A stretch of 6,979 nucleotides of DNA from Allobrachymonas sp. GTDB taxonomy: Bacteria > Pseudomonadota > Gammaproteobacteria > Burkholderiales > Burkholderiaceae_C. The translations under genes were made by a program, and so were the position numbers. The notes beneath the pieces were generated by a model, which had not been told where the DNA came from, did not search any database, and worked only from the letters and a program-made list of their open reading frames with translations. Of the stretch, positions 6,325 through 6,979 are shown one piece after another. Numbering within the stretch: the stretch's first letter is position 1; every line of letters starts with the position of its first letter. The stretch is taken from the NCBI GenBank assembly GCA_017996515.1, contig JAGOGU010000075.1, forward strand, positions 1 to 6,979, read 5' to 3'.

Positions 6325-6979
6325 ATGTTTGCAGCCCAAGCTCCTTTCACTCGCCATTGGAGTAGCATCGCGCTTGTTCTGCTGCTGAGTTGTTCCATGC
6401 TGATCAAACCCAGCAACTACCTCGCTCCCATGATGTTATTGCTCGCCAGCATGCTGACCTGGCGCACATGGCGCCATGACTCGCACACCCTGCCTCGTGC
6501 ATTTCGCTGGTTTCTGTGGGCAATTTGCTTGCTGGCCGCCAGTTGGTTGCTGGACAATCTATGGAGCGGCCAAGGCCTGCGCAACCTGGACAAGCCCCTC
6601 AAGCTCGTCGTATTGTTTCCTTGCGCCGCTTATCTGCTACGCTATCCCCCCAAATCCGTTTGGCTCTGGATCGGCGCTGCGGCAGGGGCCATGGCCTGTG
6701 GTTTGGTGGGCATTTACTACTTTCAGATTTTGCAACTCTCGCGAGAAGAAGTCACCTACATCAACCCGATTGAGTTTGGCGACACCTGTACGCAGCTGGC
6801 GCTGATCAGCCTGTGCGGTACGCAAGTGGCGCTTCAGCACCCGCGGCGCATTCCCTTCCTGTTGTTCCTGATTGCAGGGTTTACCTTGGGCGTGGTCGGC
6901 AGCGTGCTCTCCGGCACACGCGGCGCCTGGCTGGCGGGCTTGATCACGCTGACCTTTCTGGGCTGGTGGTATGTGGGGC
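6325..6979 (+). CDS. O-antigen ligase family membrane protein, N-terminal part (runs off right edge)
   Basis: An ATG at 6325 opens a frame with 218 codons and no stop before the window edge. The product is strongly hydrophobic, with about seven or eight predicted membrane segments (around residues 14-30, 33-46, 62-78, 92-107, 112-134, 152-170, 176-196 and 200-218). The motif SGTRGAWLAG (196-205), the segment RNLDKPLKLVVLFP (86-99) and NPIEFGD (147-153) are typical of the WaaL/Wzy-C superfamily. Members ligate O-antigen to lipid A-core or polymerise O-units in the inner membrane. WaaL and Wzy polymerase cannot be told apart without the C-terminal periplasmic loop, which lies outside the window. 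AGGGGA at 6307-6312 is the likely ribosome binding site, 12 nt upstream, inside the end of the glycosyltransferase gene. Only 4 nt separate the two genes, so they are almost certainly co-transcribed. Confidence 0.87.
   Translation, partial: MFAAQAPFTRHWSSIALVLLLSCSMLIKPSNYLAPMMLLLASMLTWRTWRHDSHTLPRAFRWFLWAICLLAASWLLDNLWSGQGLRNLDKPLKLVVLFPCAAYLLRYPPKSVWLWIGAAAGAMACGLVGIYYFQILQLSREEVTYINPIEFGDTCTQLALISLCGTQVALQHPRRIPFLLFLIAGFTLGVVGSVLSGTRGAWLAGLITLTFLGWWYVG

Noticed and set aside
6325..6979. Horizontal acquisition of the O-antigen ligase gene
   Set aside because: Its first 40 or so codons end in A/T slightly more often than those of ilvE (about 15 against 11 by hand count). The difference is too small to support transfer.

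Overview
The window looks like chromosomal DNA from a betaproteobacterium, most likely order Burkholderiales and plausibly Comamonadaceae. This rests on the GC-rich codon use, the close family resemblance of the PhoH, TtcA and IlvE proteins as I remember them, and the ilvE / zf-CHCC / LPS-gene order. I cannot name a genus without a search. There is no rRNA, tRNA, insertion sequence, phage gene or CRISPR array. Nearly all of the DNA is accounted for by nine genes, two of them cut by the window edges.

Left part (1-2338, all minus strand): the first 48 residues of a small lipoprotein gene run off the left edge. Next, reading leftwards from 2338, come a ybeZ-type PhoH ATPase gene and an RsuA-family (RluF-like) pseudouridine synthase gene. 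These two overlap by 4 bp (ATGA), so they are probably translationally coupled. The endoribonuclease gene ybeY, the usual partner of ybeZ, is not in this position. The synthase carries an unusual low-complexity N-terminal tail of about 130 residues.

Middle (2339-4292): ruvA (Holliday-junction binding) is divergent from phoH across a 53-bp gap. It converges on ttcA (tRNA 2-thiocytidine synthase), which lies on the minus strand. No other ruv gene is adjacent. A 278-bp gap then separates ttcA from the divergent ilvE. This gap holds a likely ttcA -10 element and a small hairpin just ahead of the ilvE ribosome binding site.

Right part (4293-6979, all plus strand): ilvE (branched-chain aminotransferase), a 71-residue CHCC zinc-finger protein related to the complex I subunit NDUFS6, a WaaE/LgtF-like family 2 glycosyltransferase, and the N-terminal two-thirds or so of an O-antigen-ligase-type membrane protein that runs off the right edge. 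The last three are closely spaced (27 and 4 nt) and look like one transcription unit entering a lipopolysaccharide locus.

Functionally the left half concerns RNA maturation and modification (YbeZ, pseudouridine synthase, TtcA) plus recombination (RuvA). The right half concerns amino-acid metabolism leading into cell-surface glycan assembly. I did not find a clearly novel system. The points most worth checking are the phoH-pseudouridine synthase coupling without ybeY, the long disordered tail, and a 12-bp sequence shared by two predicted promoters.
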